Shown here: positions 8,249 through 18,700 of the stretch, one piece after another
Position numbering within the stretch: the first letter of the stretch is position 1
How the letters are laid out: each line of letters opens with the position of its first letter
NCBI GenBank assembly: GCA_035445085.1
Contig: DAOMQA010000015.1
Coordinates: 1-60,735 of the forward strand
Length of the DNA: 60,735 bases
Origin: JBDHXE01 sp035445085
GTDB lineage: Bacteria; Bacteroidota; Ignavibacteria; Kapaibacteriales; UBA2268
Reading direction: 5' to 3'
Position numbers and translations under genes: made by a program
The notes under the pieces: generated by a model
Told to the model about the DNA's origin: nothing
Database searches by the model: none
The model's input: only the letters and a program-made list of their open reading frames with translations

Positions 8249-9064
8249 ATGCTTATTATCAGAAATATTATTTTATTATTTCTAATATTATTATTATATT
8301 CAAATAATGGATTTGGGGCAAATATTATTTCTGATAGTACTGATAGGAGATATCATACTACAATAGCTCTAAAAGCTTCTGTCCCATTTTACTTGAATAA
8401 TGCCGAGTTCTTTGATATAAATAAAACTGTGTTTGGTGGTTCTACTGATAGTTTTAAGTCTTTCCCTGAGTTAGGAATTACCGCAAAAATACAAATTGAT
8501 GAGATTTGGAGAGTAGCTTTAAGTTTAGATTATACCGAAGCCCATTTAGGAGAGGACTATTATCAAGACTTTACCTATTTTTCTAGAAAATATAATAGGT
8601 ATGTTAGTCAAGATTTTACTACTCGTCAGCTGCCATTAATTGTTAATTTAGAATATAACCCTAATTGGCGAACTCAATTTAGAACTTTTGCCGGTGTTGG
8701 GCTTGGGCTAAATTTTAATTCAACTATATGGAATGAAAAAGTATATACTAATCCCGCTTACGATAAGCGCATCAGTGGCACAAAGTATAAATCTTTAGAT
8801 ATTTTAGGGGCTTATAGAATATATACTGCCTTAGATTTAGGCTTTGATAAGAAAACACTTGATAATTTCTTAGCGAGTTGGATATTACAAATTTCATATA
8901 CTGGATATATAGGAAGCATAGATTTATACAATAAAGTGAAACAAGAAATTGATAACAACGTTATAGTATTAAATGAAAGGATTTTACCTTTAAATGGTTA
9001 TATATCACTAAGTATGTTAGTTTCATTTAATTTTATAAAGAAACAAAAAATCCCAAAAGGGTAA
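8249..9064 (+). CDS. Secreted outer-membrane beta-barrel-type protein
   Basis: A signal peptide (about residues 1-23, ending GFGA) is followed by alternating aromatic/polar beta strands (RVALSLDYTEAHLG, RTFAGVGLGLNFNSTIW, INGYISLSMLVSFNF-like ending). This is typical of a small PorT/OmpW-like outer-membrane barrel in Bacteroidota. There is no specific motif to name it. It begins 11 bases after accD, so it likely shares the transcript. Confidence 0.6.
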   Translation: MLIIRNIILLFLILLLYSNNGFGANIISDSTDRRYHTTIALKASVPFYLNNAEFFDINKTVFGGSTDSFKSFPELGITAKIQIDEIWRVALSLDYTEAHLGEDYYQDFTYFSRKYNRYVSQDFTTRQLPLIVNLEYNPNWRTQFRTFAGVGLGLNFNSTIWNEKVYTNPAYDKRISGTKYKSLDILGAYRIYTALDLGFDKKTLDNFLASWILQISYTGYIGSIDLYNKVKQEIDNNVIVLNERILPLNGYISLSMLVSFNFIKKQKIPKG

Positions 9065-9112
9065 TTGATTTTAATATTTTTTTTAGAAACCTTAATTATA
9101 AAAGAGGTAGTT

Positions 9113-9421
9113 ATGAAAACTCAAGTAACATTCAGACACGTTAATTCGCAACACCCAAGATTGCAAGAAGATGCTAAGAGTATCTTAGAGGGTTTACGTA
9201 AGTATTCTGATGATATAACTAGCGCTAATGTTGAATTTTTGAATGAAGTAAATAAAACAGTGGTAATTACGATTAATTTACAAGGTAATATAATAGTAGC
9301 CAAAGAAGAAAGCGAGGATTTCTACAAGAGCTTAAAAGAAGCAGAAGACAAAATAATAAGACAAATACAGAAAATAAAAACAAAGAATATAGCAAGTAGA
9401 ACCAAGAATGTTGCTGTCTAA
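9113..9421 (+). CDS. hpf: Ribosome hibernation promoting factor (short HPF/RaiA type)
   Basis: The 102-residue protein has the HPF fold: a VTFRHVNSQHPRLQEDAKSI start, a VEFLNEVNKTVVITINLQGN strand pair and an EDFYKSLKEAEDKIIRQIQK basic helix. Short HPF binds the decoding region of idle ribosomes in stationary phase. I chose the ATG at 9113 over an upstream TTG in the same frame because AAAGAGG stands 5 bases before it and the family starts here. A terminator follows at 9447, and hprK comes next. Confidence 0.85.
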   Translation: MKTQVTFRHVNSQHPRLQEDAKSILEGLRKYSDDITSANVEFLNEVNKTVVITINLQGNIIVAKEESEDFYKSLKEAEDKIIRQIQKIKTKNIASRTKNVAV

Positions 9422-9446
9422 TTAAAATTTCCTTAGAATACTTTAT

Positions 9447-9475
9447 AAAAAGGCTGGTTAAACCCAGCCTTTTTG
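9447..9475 (+). terminator. Rho-independent terminator after hpf
   Basis: The stem AAAAAGGCTGG / CCAGCCTTTTT closes on the short loop TTAAAC and ends in a T-run. It falls 25 bases after the hpf stop and ends the transcript running through accD and the beta-barrel gene to hpf. Confidence 0.9.
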
Positions 9476-9542
9476 ATTTTAAGATTTTCTATTTAATAAA
9501 TAAATCATTATATTTATCTTTTTACGAAAATTAATTTATAAA

Positions 9543-10559
9543 ATGGCATTATTTAGCAATCTAAAACCCATTGTCCAGGATTCTATTCCTGTTGAAATGT
9601 TATTGCAATCTCCAACCAAATTAATCAACCTTAATAGCCAAGTAGGCTATAATAATAAAATTACAGACAAAGATTTATATAGACCGCAATTAGCATTAGC
9701 TGGCTATGTAGGCTTATTTACATACCATAGAGTACAAATCTTTGGTAATACAGAAATGCTCTACTTACAAAGCCTAAGCCTAGAAAATAAGAAAAAGTCA
9801 TTGGAAGTAATAGCCCAATTCCCAATACCATGTGTCATTATCACCAACAATAATATACCTGATAATGATTTATTAGAGATATTCTCAAAGGCGAACATAG
9901 CTGTATTTATTACTGAATACGATACCACTAAAGCGTTTTCACTGCTTTCAGAATTTTTAAACGACCAATTTGCCCCTCAATTAGTAGTACATGGCTCCTT
10001 TGTGGATATTTATGGCGTAGGTATTTTGTTTGTTGGCAGAAGTGGTATTGGAAAAAGTGAAATAACATTAGATTTAATTGAAAGAGGGCATAGGTTGGTA
10101 GCCGATGATGTAGTGATGCTTACTAAAAAGAAAGAAAACTTACTAATGGGAACTGGGACATCATTAGTACAACATTTTATGGAAATTAGAGGATTAGGTA
10201 TTATTGATATAAGGCAAATGTTTGGAATTAGATCTATTCGCTATCAAAAGAGATTAGAAATTATAGTAGAACTTGAAGATTGGGACGACTCCGCAAATTA
10301 TACGCGAACAGGCCTCGACGAACATCCCACAAGTCTAATGGGAATAGATATTTCATCAGTCAAACTTCCAATATTTCCCGGTAAAAACATAACTGTAATT
10401 GCCGAAGTTATAGCTATAAATTACTTATTAAGAACCTATGGTTATGATGCTTCAACGGTATTTTCTGAAAAATTAAATGAACGTATTAAACAAAAATCAG
10501 CAATGAAAAAGCGATTTGAAGAGAAACGTATCATCTCATATTTTTTAGATGATGAATAA
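9543..10559 (+). CDS. hprK: HPr kinase/phosphorylase
   Basis: HprK phosphorylates Ser46 of HPr-type proteins and can reverse the reaction. The 338-residue protein has the Walker A GRSGIGKSE (165-173), the catalytic HRLVADD (183-189) and the HprK signature MEIRGLGIIDI (213-223), after an N-terminal regulatory domain. The hpf-hprK order recurs in diverse phyla next to PTS or rpoN genes, but no PTS component lies nearby. Its substrate in this organism is therefore open. Confidence 0.95.
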   Translation: MALFSNLKPIVQDSIPVEMLLQSPTKLINLNSQVGYNNKITDKDLYRPQLALAGYVGLFTYHRVQIFGNTEMLYLQSLSLENKKKSLEVIAQFPIPCVIITNNNIPDNDLLEIFSKANIAVFITEYDTTKAFSLLSEFLNDQFAPQLVVHGSFVDIYGVGILFVGRSGIGKSEITLDLIERGHRLVADDVVMLTKKKENLLMGTGTSLVQHFMEIRGLGIIDIRQMFGIRSIRYQKRLEIIVELEDWDDSANYTRTGLDEHPTSLMGIDISSVKLPIFPGKNITVIAEVIAINYLLRTYGYDASTVFSEKLNERIKQKSAMKKRFEEKRIISYFLDDE

Positions 10560-10629
10560 TTTGTAACTAAAAAACGCCTTTAATAGTCTATATATAAATA
10601 GATAGTAATATATAAAAAATGGAGATTAA

Positions 10630-12636
10630 ATGTTAAAAAAGCTTGTTTTTATATCCATAGTCTTTGCTTTGTGTATTAATTTAGCAATGTCTCAAGCTAA
10701 TGATGATGTAAAAGTTGAAATTTACCCATCAAAATCATCTGCTAAAGCTGGTGAAGAAATCTGGTTTAAAGCTGTATTTAAAATTAAGCATGTTTGGTAC
10801 ACTTATGGGCTGGTAGAAGTTTTAGGACCAGAAGGATTGGGTCCCACACCATCAGAGATAAAAATATTACCTAATGATGTATTTGAACTACCAACAACGG
10901 TCTATGTTCAGAAACCAAAAATTAAATTCGATTCTGGCTTTGTTACTAATATTGAAGTATATAAAGACGAAGCTGAATTTTATATACCTATAAAGTTAAA
11001 AAAAGATTTCGATATAAATACAGTTAAGCCGATAGCTAACTTTTATTTGCAATTGTGTGATTCTACGCACTGCTTACCCGGTACTGATTACCAATCTACT
11101 ACAGTAGGTGATGTAATGTCAAATTCTGCCGAAGATATTCAAGCCAAGATTAAAGATTTAATCAAAGTCAATATTGCTTCAAATGGTGAATTTCTCAAAA
11201 ATACATACGACTCTTATAAGCCATTTGGTAATAAGGAAGAATTAAAGGAAGCACAAAGTATTGAACCACAACAAACAGAATCAAGCCAATTGATTGAACA
11301 GAAAAAGAAGGAAGGACTTTTTTCATTCTTATGGTTTTCAATGCTAATGGGCGCAATATCCTTGCTAACACCCTGCGTATTTCCGATGATACCTATTACT
11401 GTATCGTTCTTTACAAAACGTAATGAAAAGGCAAAGGGTAAAGGTTTACGCGATTCCTTGGTATATTCATTAGGCATCATACTAACATTTACGATGATTG
11501 GTGTTATTGTTTCTATTATTGCTGGTCCAACTGGTATTAGTCAGATGGCTGCCAATGGTTGGGTTAATCTATTTATAGCTGCTGTATTTATAATATTTGC
11601 GTTTAATTTATTCGGTGCTTTTGAAATCCAAATACCTACATCATTACTGAATTTATTAAATACTAAATCACAAGGCGATGGTATAGGTAGCGTTTTAGTT
11701 ATGGGCTTAGTCTTCTCATTAACTTCATTTACTTGTACAGTGCCATTTGTAGGCTCTTCATTAATTTCGGTGAGTTCTGGAGATTGGTTCTACCCAATAT
11801 TGGGTATGTTAGGTTTTTCTACCGTTTTTGCAGCTCCATTCTTTTTATTGGCATTATTCCCAAGTTTTATGAATAAAGTACCTCGTGCTGGTGGTTGGAT
11901 GAACAACATAAAAGTAGTTATGGGATTTATCGAAATTGCTGCTGCAATTAAATTTTTAAGTAATGCTGATTTATATTGGTTCTTCGAAATACTTTCAAGA
12001 GATCTATTCTTGTCAATTTGGATTGGTGTTTGTATAATGATTATATTATATATACTTGGTATATTCAGATTGCATCACGATAGCCCATTTAGTTCAGTAG
12101 GCTCCCCTCGAATAGCTTTTGCATTAATTTTTACGGCTATTACTGTGTGGCTAATTACGGGATTACTTGGAAAACCATTGGGAGAGTTAGATTCGTTTAT
12201 GCCTCGAAGCGATTATGCTACTACTGCTACTATTTCTGCAGGAATAGCTAACCCTAATACACAAAATACTAATTCTATTGAAGAAAAGTGGTTTAAAACT
12301 TACGAAGAAGGTTTGCAATATGCTAAGGAACATAAAATGAATATATTTCTTGATTTTACCGGCTGGCAATGCACAAATTGCCGTTGGATGGAAATGAATA
12401 TGTTCCCACGTGAAGAAGTAGCGTCAAGGCTTCAAAAGTTTGTTAAAATTAAATTATACACAGATAGTAGAAAGCCAGAAGAACAAGCAAATAAAAAGTT
12501 CCAACAAGATAGATATAATTCTATTGAATTACCGTTATATGTAATTATGACACCAGATGAAAAATTAATTGGTACAAATGCCTTTACTCGCGATACTGAG
12601 GAATTTGTGAAATTCCTCGATCGCGGATTAAATTAA
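10630..12636 (+). CDS. dsbD: DsbD-type thiol:disulfide interchange transporter
   Basis: The 668-residue protein has the three-part DsbD layout. A signal peptide leads into a periplasmic N-terminal domain with the CDSTHC cysteines (143, 148). The membrane domain has its redox cysteines in LTPCVFPM (249) and SFTCTVPF (369). The C-terminal thioredoxin domain carries CTNC (581-584). DsbD moves electrons from cytoplasmic thioredoxin to periplasmic reductases, cytochrome c maturation or peroxide defence. GGAG precedes the ATG. The 3' end overlaps the convergent antiporter by 4 bases. Confidence 0.93.
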   Translation: MLKKLVFISIVFALCINLAMSQANDDVKVEIYPSKSSAKAGEEIWFKAVFKIKHVWYTYGLVEVLGPEGLGPTPSEIKILPNDVFELPTTVYVQKPKIKFDSGFVTNIEVYKDEAEFYIPIKLKKDFDINTVKPIANFYLQLCDSTHCLPGTDYQSTTVGDVMSNSAEDIQAKIKDLIKVNIASNGEFLKNTYDSYKPFGNKEELKEAQSIEPQQTESSQLIEQKKKEGLFSFLWFSMLMGAISLLTPCVFPMIPITVSFFTKRNEKAKGKGLRDSLVYSLGIILTFTMIGVIVSIIAGPTGISQMAANGWVNLFIAAVFIIFAFNLFGAFEIQIPTSLLNLLNTKSQGDGIGSVLVMGLVFSLTSFTCTVPFVGSSLISVSSGDWFYPILGMLGFSTVFAAPFFLLALFPSFMNKVPRAGGWMNNIKVVMGFIEIAAAIKFLSNADLYWFFEILSRDLFLSIWIGVCIMIILYILGIFRLHHDSPFSSVGSPRIAFALIFTAITVWLITGLLGKPLGELDSFMPRSDYATTATISAGIANPNTQNTNSIEEKWFKTYEEGLQYAKEHKMNIFLDFTGWQCTNCRWMEMNMFPREEVASRLQKFVKIKLYTDSRKPEEQANKKFQQDRYNSIELPLYVIMTPDEKLIGTNAFTRDTEEFVKFLDRGLN

Positions 12637-14750
12637 CGCTTTGCAAATAGTTCTTTTATCTTATCTACTATCTTAACACTTTCACCAACAGGAGAGCTAT
12701 CCAAAATGTCAAATTTTGTATAGCCTTCTGTGTTTATTACGGGACTCTGCTCTGGGTATACAATAGCAACATCATTGTTATTAAACTTATTTGTAATGCT
12801 ATGTAATAATTTGTCATATTGTGGATTGTAAGATATGCCCTTAGAACGAGAATGAAACATTATAATCATATCATCATGTTCAATTTTCGCTTCATATGTA
12901 TTATAATTATTTAACTCTTCAGCTAATTCTATTGAAAATGCTGCTGTAATCTTATGCTTTTTGATGACTTGTCTTAGAAACAAAGACGTGTTTTCAAAGC
13001 AACAGAATTTAATTTCAGCTCCGATATTATTGCCAAATCTGCATATCGTTGCAAGTACATTTTCAAAGCCTACTTCTAATTCTGCATACTCAGGCATAAA
13101 GACATATACTTTGTCGATAGTATTTAGCGGATTTATTAATTTAATTATATATATACTTTGGCTGTTTTCATTTACTATATTTTTGCCAATATTGCCAAAA
13201 AGAAAATCACTGATAACTCTCTTATTGCTAATTCCTATTACAATATCGGTGATAAGTAATTCCTTAGCCGCTTTCAATACTCCAACACTGGGGCTTATAT
13301 CTATTCTTGATGTTAATTGTATTTTGTTATGAAGTTTGGGAGAGACCGCCTTTGCTGCCTTATCTAAAGATACTCTACACTCATTCATTTTTACAGCAAT
13401 GTCTTTGTCATCATCAAATATCATCAAAGAATATATCATTTCATTAGAGTTTGTTTCTTTAATGTGTAAGCCAAATTCTATTAAGGATTTGATGTTCTCT
13501 GGGTTCGCAACAGGAACTAATATTCTTTGAGGTTGAACATAATCTGAATCTAATATAGCTTTTTGATTTAAAGCAATTCTTCTACCATAATTTTCGGTTA
13601 CAAAAGAGCTGGTTATACAAGTGATTAATATTAAAACAATGGTGCCATTTAAAACATTATTGTCTAATAGCCCAATATTAAAGCCAACGATAATAACCGC
13701 TAATGTAGCAGCGGCGTGCGAAGAGGTAAGCCCAAATAACAAATTGACTTGATTTGTAGATAATTTATAAGTTAGACCTGTCGTATAAGCTGCTAACCAT
13801 TTGGTTACAATAGCAACTATCGAAAGAACTAAAGCAAAAATAATTGCCTCATAACCTGTTGCTAATACCTTTAAATCAACTATCATACCTACTGAAATTA
13901 AAAAGAAAGGAATAAATATAGCATTACCAACAAAGTCAATTTTGTCCATTAAAGCCGAGTTGTGTGGTATTAATTTATTTAGTGATAAACCAGCAAAGAA
14001 GGCGCCGATAATTGGCTCTACGCCAGCTAATTCAGCCAAAAACGATGCCGTAAATAGCATAGCTAATATAAAAATATATTGCCAAACACTTTCAGGTTCA
14101 ATATTTTTGAAAAACCACTTTGTTATGATTGGAAATAAATAAATAACGATAGTCATAAAAATTGCTAAGCTGACCATGAGCTGTACCCAAAACATAAACG
14201 AAAGTTGCCCAGTAAAAGACTTAGTAATTACGGCTAAAAGTATCAATACTGCAGTATCTGTAAAAATAGTGCCACCCACTGCTATACCTACTACATCATT
14301 TTTAAGTATCCCAAGCCTAGAGGCAATAGGATAAGAAACTAATGTATGTGTTGCGAACATACTTGCTGTAAGTAATGAAGCTAAAAAGCTAAGATTCAAA
14401 ATGTAATGAGTAGCCAAAAAGCCAAAGATTAATGGAAAAATAAACGTATAAAACCCAAAGACTATGCTTTTGCTCCGATTACGCCTAAATATTGCAAAAT
14501 CTAATTCAATACCTGCCATAAACATTATATATAGCAAGCCTACCGTACCAAAAAGAATAATAGAGCTATCCCTTTCTAAAATATAAAATCCATGTGGACC
14601 TAAGAGCATACCTGAAATGATTAAGCCTACTAAGCCCGGTATTTTAAATTTTTTTAAGACAATTGGAGATAGAAGTATTACAAATAATACTATAGCAAAT
14701 ATTATTACAGGGTTCTTAATTGGTAAAGCGGGTAAATGTAAAAATTCCAT
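12633..14750 (-). CDS. Kef/NhaP-type cation:proton antiporter with C-terminal UspA-like domain
   Basis: Residues 1-390 form a CPA2-type Na+/H+ exchanger of about a dozen membrane segments (LVGLIISGMLLGPHGF, GTIFTDTAVLILLAV, ELAGVEPIIGAFFAGLSLNK). Residues about 410-545 resemble a universal-stress domain (QRILVPVANPENIKSLIEFG, ITDIVIGISNKRVISDFLFG). A second soluble domain follows to residue 705, which may be another UspA-like copy. The fusion suggests nucleotide or stress gating of ion exchange, but the transported ion cannot be read from the sequence. Confidence 0.85.
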   Translation of the reverse strand: MEFLHLPALPIKNPVIIFAIVLFVILLSPIVLKKFKIPGLVGLIISGMLLGPHGFYILERDSSIILFGTVGLLYIMFMAGIELDFAIFRRNRSKSIVFGFYTFIFPLIFGFLATHYILNLSFLASLLTASMFATHTLVSYPIASRLGILKNDVVGIAVGGTIFTDTAVLILLAVITKSFTGQLSFMFWVQLMVSLAIFMTIVIYLFPIITKWFFKNIEPESVWQYIFILAMLFTASFLAELAGVEPIIGAFFAGLSLNKLIPHNSALMDKIDFVGNAIFIPFFLISVGMIVDLKVLATGYEAIIFALVLSIVAIVTKWLAAYTTGLTYKLSTNQVNLLFGLTSSHAAATLAVIIVGFNIGLLDNNVLNGTIVLILITCITSSFVTENYGRRIALNQKAILDSDYVQPQRILVPVANPENIKSLIEFGLHIKETNSNEMIYSLMIFDDDKDIAVKMNECRVSLDKAAKAVSPKLHNKIQLTSRIDISPSVGVLKAAKELLITDIVIGISNKRVISDFLFGNIGKNIVNENSQSIYIIKLINPLNTIDKVYVFMPEYAELEVGFENVLATICRFGNNIGAEIKFCCFENTSLFLRQVIKKHKITAAFSIELAEELNNYNTYEAKIEHDDMIIMFHSRSKGISYNPQYDKLLHSITNKFNNNDVAIVYPEQSPVINTEGYTKFDILDSSPVGESVKIVDKIKELFAKR

Positions 14751-14918
14751 ATTTTCTCATAATTTTTTAAAATTTCATATACTTAATTGATAGTTATACT
14801 TTTACAATATAATATATTTTTGTTAAAGTAGACTATAAATATGTTTAAATATTGATACAACAATATCAACGAGCTCTAATTTATAAAAATGTAATATAAA
14901 TACTAAATTGATAAGTTG

Positions 14919-14926
14919 TATCTTTG
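14919..14926 (+). promoter_or_regulatory. Possible -7 box (TATCTTTG) before the carotenoid gene
   Basis: TATCTTTG fits TAnnTTTG exactly and lies 39 bases upstream of the start at 14966. There is no clear TTG at the expected -33 distance, so it is a partial match only. Confidence 0.35.
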
Positions 14927-14965
14927 TAAATGGTTTATTCATATTTTAATGGATTTATATAGCGA

Positions 14966-15667
14966 ATGAGTATTATTAAAAGAAACTGGAAAATAATTCA
15001 TAAGTATTCTATTATCTCAATTTATGTTGTAATGTTTACTTGTGCCTTACTTCAAATAACTCACCTTTTTGATAATTATATCACGCTCATTTCTGGCTTT
15101 TTATTTATATTTTTAGCTATTTTTACTTTCTATCTATCTAATGAGTTTGCGTATTTAAGGCAAGAAAAGAGTGATTTTAAAAATAAGCACTCTATATTAT
15201 TCATATCTGTTGTTGTCGTATTTTTTGTATTACATTTAATTGGCGAAAAGACTACATATATTTTTGGATCCTACCAATACGGGGATACGTTGCTGCCTAA
15301 ATTATTAGGTACTCCAATTGCAATTGGATTTATTTGGTACTCTACTATGCTATCTACTGCGGGATTAATACAAAAATATTCTAAAATTAATCATAGGATG
15401 CTTTCAAAGCATATAAAAGCAATAGTTGTAGCGTTTTTTATGATGTATTTTGATATTTTATTTGAACCTGTAGCTGTGTCCTTAGGGTATTGGTCTTGGC
15501 AAAATTCGATTGTACCCTTTCAGAATTATATTGCTTGGTTTGTTTTAAGTTATGTCGTTGCATTAATTGGATACAAAAGTAAGGTATTAGATAATTCTTT
15601 GCCTAAATTTGTAATTCATTTGTACTTTGCTCAACTTATCTATTTTGTTCTAATATATTTTAAATAG
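14966..15667 (+). CDS. Carotenoid biosynthesis membrane protein, CruF-like
   Basis: The 233-residue polytopic protein matches the PF04240 carotenoid hydratase family. It has an early helix pair, then HLIGEKTTYIFGSYQYGDTL and FFMMYFDILFEPVAVSLGYW followed by a W-rich NYIAWFV. Characterised members (CruF, the haloarchaeal bisanhydrobacterioruberin hydratase) hydrate the psi-end of acyclic carotenoids. No other carotenoid gene (crtB, crtI, cruC) is adjacent, so the exact product is not known. Confidence 0.8.
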   Translation: MSIIKRNWKIIHKYSIISIYVVMFTCALLQITHLFDNYITLISGFLFIFLAIFTFYLSNEFAYLRQEKSDFKNKHSILFISVVVVFFVLHLIGEKTTYIFGSYQYGDTLLPKLLGTPIAIGFIWYSTMLSTAGLIQKYSKINHRMLSKHIKAIVVAFFMMYFDILFEPVAVSLGYWSWQNSIVPFQNYIAWFVLSYVVALIGYKSKVLDNSLPKFVIHLYFAQLIYFVLIYFK

Positions 15668-15713
15668 TTTACATTTTTAGCCTGCATAATTCGTATATTT
15701 TTAGTAAATTACA

Positions 15714-15721
15714 TAGTTTTG
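15714..15721 (+). promoter_or_regulatory. Possible -7 box (TAGTTTTG) before the giant T9SS protein gene
   Basis: TAGTTTTG matches TAnnTTTG and ends 18 bases before the ATG at 15740. No TTG lies at the usual distance upstream, so support is weak. Confidence 0.3.
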
Positions 15722-15739
15722 TTGGACTAATTTATTAGA

Positions 15740-18700
15740 ATGTTGGAATATAAGTATATTATATTATTTTTATTGGGCTTGTTGTACGGTAATTCCTTTG
15801 CCAACGAACGATTGATTATGTTCAATCAAACATCTGATGATTTTCCAATAATTCAGTATAAATCTTATTATTATAATAATGGTGCTGGTACATCTTTAAA
15901 TAAACAAAATATAAATTTATTTGAAAATAGTTCTCCAATTTCAGATTTTAATATCACTAAAACGCCAGATAGCTTAGCAAATAAGAGTTTATTTGTTTTT
16001 GCCCTTGACTTATCTGCTTCAGTAACAAAGCAGAAAATACAAAATTATCAGAGCTTTATACAGAGATTTATTGCAAATCTGCCATTAACCAATGATAGAT
16101 TTGCTGTGGTAGCATTTAATAATTCAGTCTATAATATTCTACCACCAAGCACTGCGGTAGATAAAATAGAAAATATATTTAATAAGCTACAGGTATTTGG
16201 TAATTCAAATTATGATTCGTTGTTCTTAAGTAGTTTTAATGTGCTTTCTTATCACAATTATTCAGATGAGAATTATAATATTATAGTACTAAATGATGGG
16301 AGCGGGTTATTAAGCGAAGATTTAGTTAAACAGCAAATTATTAAGAAAGGTGCCAAGGTTTATAGTGTATCGTTTGACTCTGAAAATATCCAAGCACTAA
16401 AATCTATATCAAGTGCTTTAAATTGCTTGTCTGTTAGCAAAGTATCCAACAATGAAACAATAGATTATTATGCTGATTTAATTAACCTACATTCACGTGG
16501 GTATAGACCGAGTGTCGTATCTTATCGCAGTAGAACTTGCTCATCAATTAATGAAGTAGATATGGCATATAATAATTCATTAAAAGATAAGAAAAAAGTA
16601 TATATAAATCCTGTTAAGTTCCCACACTTAGAATTTTTAGAATCAAATGGCTATGATTTTGGAGTAGTGCAAGTTCCAAATTTTAAAATAGTAAAATTTA
16701 AGATTAAAGTAATTAACGATGATATATTAGTTCAAAAAATTATTGATAATAATATCTTTAGGATTAGTGGTATTAGTCAGAATCAAATACTCAAGAAAAA
16801 TGAAATATATGAAGTGCAAGTAAGATACTTACCACAAGATACTAATTATATATATAATAAATTAGAGATTTTGCATAACGCTTGCTTTAATACAGAAATT
16901 TTCGTGAGTGGTGGTAGACTAAATAAAAGTGAGTTACCTAAAGATTTACAATTGTTACAAGCCAATGGTGGAGAAAGAATTAATGCTAATGATAGCTATA
17001 CTATAAAATGGAGCGGTGTTTTGCCGCAAGATACTGTATCATTAGAATATTCTATTGATAATGGTATCAATTGGAACACTATTACTAATAAAGCAAGTAC
17101 TTTGTCATATAATTGGAATACAATACCTAAGGTTAATACCGATATAGCTTTGATAAAAGTAAAAAGCTATTCAAAAAGTAATGAATCTGTTCAAATTAAG
17201 AGCTTAAAAGGTATAAATGGCAGTGTTGTTGGATTAAAATGGGGCAATAAACCCAATCAATTGTATACTGGAAGCAGAGATGGTTTTATTAGACTGTGGG
17301 ATACTGAAAAAGTTGAACCTCTAAAAACTATTATAAACGGAATTACCAACTTAAATATGTTTGACCTATCTAATGATGAAAAGTATATTGCCGTAGTAGC
17401 AGATAATAGACTATCTGTGCAAATATATGACGTTCAAACATCATTCCTTATAAATACATATAGCTTCCAATCAGAAATAAACAACTTAGATTGGGATAAT
17501 AATAGCTATAATTTTGCTGTTGCAACATTGGATGATAGCCTTTTTGTATTTGAATATCCTAATTTAGAGCCTTTTAGTAGAATAAAAATAAGTAACTCAA
17601 TTACAACAATGAAAATTTCTCCTTTCGGTAACAAAATTGCAATAGGAACGAAGGAAGGATATATTATAATCATTAATACCAATGGGGAAATACTAAATCA
17701 ATTTAAAAATTCTGATGTTGGAATTAATGACTTATCTTGGAATAAATCTAATAATATATTGTCAGTTTGTACTAACTTAGAAATAGTAAATATTTGGGAT
17801 GTTTCTTCAAGTATTAACGTTCTGCAAATCACCGAACAGCATAAACCTGTTGTAAAAGTATCTTGGAGTCCTAACTTAAAGTTTATAAGTACAATCAATG
17901 CGAATAAGAGTATCAATTTATGGAAACCAGAAGATGGCTCTTTGTTTTATACTTTTAATTTTCATACAAGTAGCCCAAATACTTTAGAGTGGAATAGAGA
18001 TGGCTCTGTGATTGCAAGTGGAACAGATGGGGGAGAAGTGCTTATTTGGTCAATAAACGATATTCCTTTTGAACGGTCATTATTACAAGAAGACCAAAGC
18101 AATGCAACATTTTCTATAGTCCTACCAACGATCCATAAATCTGACATATTTATGGGGCAACATACTATTGGCAATAGTTTTGACACAACAATTACTAACT
18201 ATATTAGTAATATTGGAAATATTGATATAACCGTTGATTCAATTAAAGTATGGGGTGATACCCAAGATCGCTTTCAAATTTTATCTCATTTTCCTATGCT
18301 ACTATCTAAGGGGGGATTACTCGACTTAAAAGTTAGTTTTCTACCTAATAACGAACAAAATTATATTGATACGATTCTAATTTATTCTGGTAATAGCTTT
18401 TATCGTTCCTTAATACAAGCATCCGGAATTAAGCAAAAGATATCAGTAACCCCAATAAATTATAATTTTGGTAATATCAAAATAGGTGAGCAATCTATAC
18501 AACAGAAATTCATAATAGAAAACCTAACGGCGTCGAGTATCGAAATAGAAGATTATATTATTAATGAAATAAATGGTTTCCAATCTTCTACTTTTCTACC
18601 CACGCCATTACAAGCATTTGAAAAACGAGAACTAGCCTTCACTTTTAGCCCACAAACTATCAATGAAGCCTCGTCTGTAAATTATTTCAAATTTGCTGAT

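Noticed and set aside
12633..12636. The 4-base dsbD/antiporter overlap as a regulatory site
   Set aside because: Short convergent overlaps also occur at the receptor/CPBP, barrel/PAP2 and nadD/toast-rack ends, so this is ordinary compaction.
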